Source of the DNA: an uncultured Eubacterium sp.
GTDB taxonomy: Bacteria; Bacillota; Clostridia; Lachnospirales; Lachnospiraceae
NCBI GenBank assembly: GCA_934351445.1
Contig: CAKRIZ010000042.1
Span: forward strand, 1-14,993
DNA length: 14,993 bases
Direction of reading: 5' to 3'
The first letter of the stretch is position 1; each line of letters opens with the position of its first letter. The translations under genes and the position numbers were made by a program. A model generated the notes under the pieces. It made no database searches. It was not told the origin of the DNA and saw nothing but the letters and a program-made list of their open reading frames with translations. Positions 14,898-14,993 of this stretch are shown here, piece by piece.

Positions 14898-14989
14898 ACG
14901 ATCACCCTTTATTTTAATGTTACTGTTCACTCGTACCTCGTTCCAGTAACGGATTTTGCCGATGCTTCGCATTCCAAATCGGCAAAATC
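14898..14989 (-). promoter_or_regulatory. Structured leader upstream of rel
   Basis: Two tandem inverted repeats precede the rel RBS: 14952-14963 with 14978-14989 (12-bp perfect arms GATTTTGCCGAT, 14-base loop containing a smaller ATGC/GCAT stem) and 14919-14925 with 14944-14950 (GTTACTG/CAGTAAC). Neither has a following T-run on the minus strand. They may be a terminator-like boundary of the upstream gene or a 5' regulatory structure. No promoter is clear before the window ends. Confidence 0.45.
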
Positions 14990-14993
14990 TGCT

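Noticed and set aside
14898..14972. Longer rel start at 14972
   Set aside because: It would run through the leader inverted repeats and exceed the usual RSH length; 14897 has its own AAAGGGTGA site.
1..14993. CRISPR array, tRNA or rRNA genes, insertion sequence with intact transposase, integrase
   Set aside because: No regularly spaced repeats, no recognisable RNA genes, and no DDE transposase or integrase frame was seen on either strand; the only transposase-like gene is the broken Rpn.

Overview
The window looks like chromosomal DNA of a low-to-mid GC Gram-positive anaerobe, most likely a clostridial Lachnospiraceae-type bacterium. The reasons are the bifunctional Rel, MBL hydrolase and HemZ gene order, GGAGG-type ribosome binding sites, a Big_2-ended surface protein, and a degenerate Rpn-family (PD-(D/E)XK) transposase-like gene. 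The genus cannot be decided from the sequence alone. Apart from the surface protein at the left edge, all genes read on the minus strand, so the window is best read from right to left.

Right part (10456-14989) is conserved core. rel (ppGpp synthetase/hydrolase) overlaps a metallo-beta-lactamase-fold hydrolase by one base, and hemZ follows 4 bases later. A strong intrinsic terminator closes this operon. The rel leader holds two tandem inverted repeats.

Middle part (6343-10421) is a sugar operon. A ROK regulator has its own promoter and a paired operator. It is followed by a class II ketose-bisphosphate aldolase, a D-lyxose isomerase-type cupin enzyme and a PfkB sugar kinase. Isomerase, kinase and aldolase together suggest aldose to ketose to phosphoketose to triose/aldehyde breakdown. 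No transporter is present in the window.

Left-middle part (2483-6338) is an accessory mosaic. It holds a two-gene AAA ATPase plus PD-(D/E)XK nuclease module, a candidate defence system. The core promoter of this module sits in a 13-bp-arm palindrome. Also present are an Rpn pseudogene fused to a manA 3' remnant, an autoregulated HTH gene with a 56-codon partner, and a truncated second copy of the hemZ 3' end.

The main structural result is two overlapping pairs of direct repeats. Pair A (190 bp, about 96% identical, offset 2895) is the manA 3' end plus the intergenic region before the HTH gene. Pair B (200 bp, 94% identical, offset 4592) is the hemZ 3' end. Together they read as two alternative contents of one chromosomal slot between hemZ and the manA-3'/HTH region. 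One content is the sugar operon and the other is the ATPase-nuclease module. They now lie in tandem, joined at 6132/6133, as a single-crossover integration or unequal recombination would leave them.

The left edge (1-2402) is the 3' part of a large plus-strand surface protein that converges on the accessory genes.
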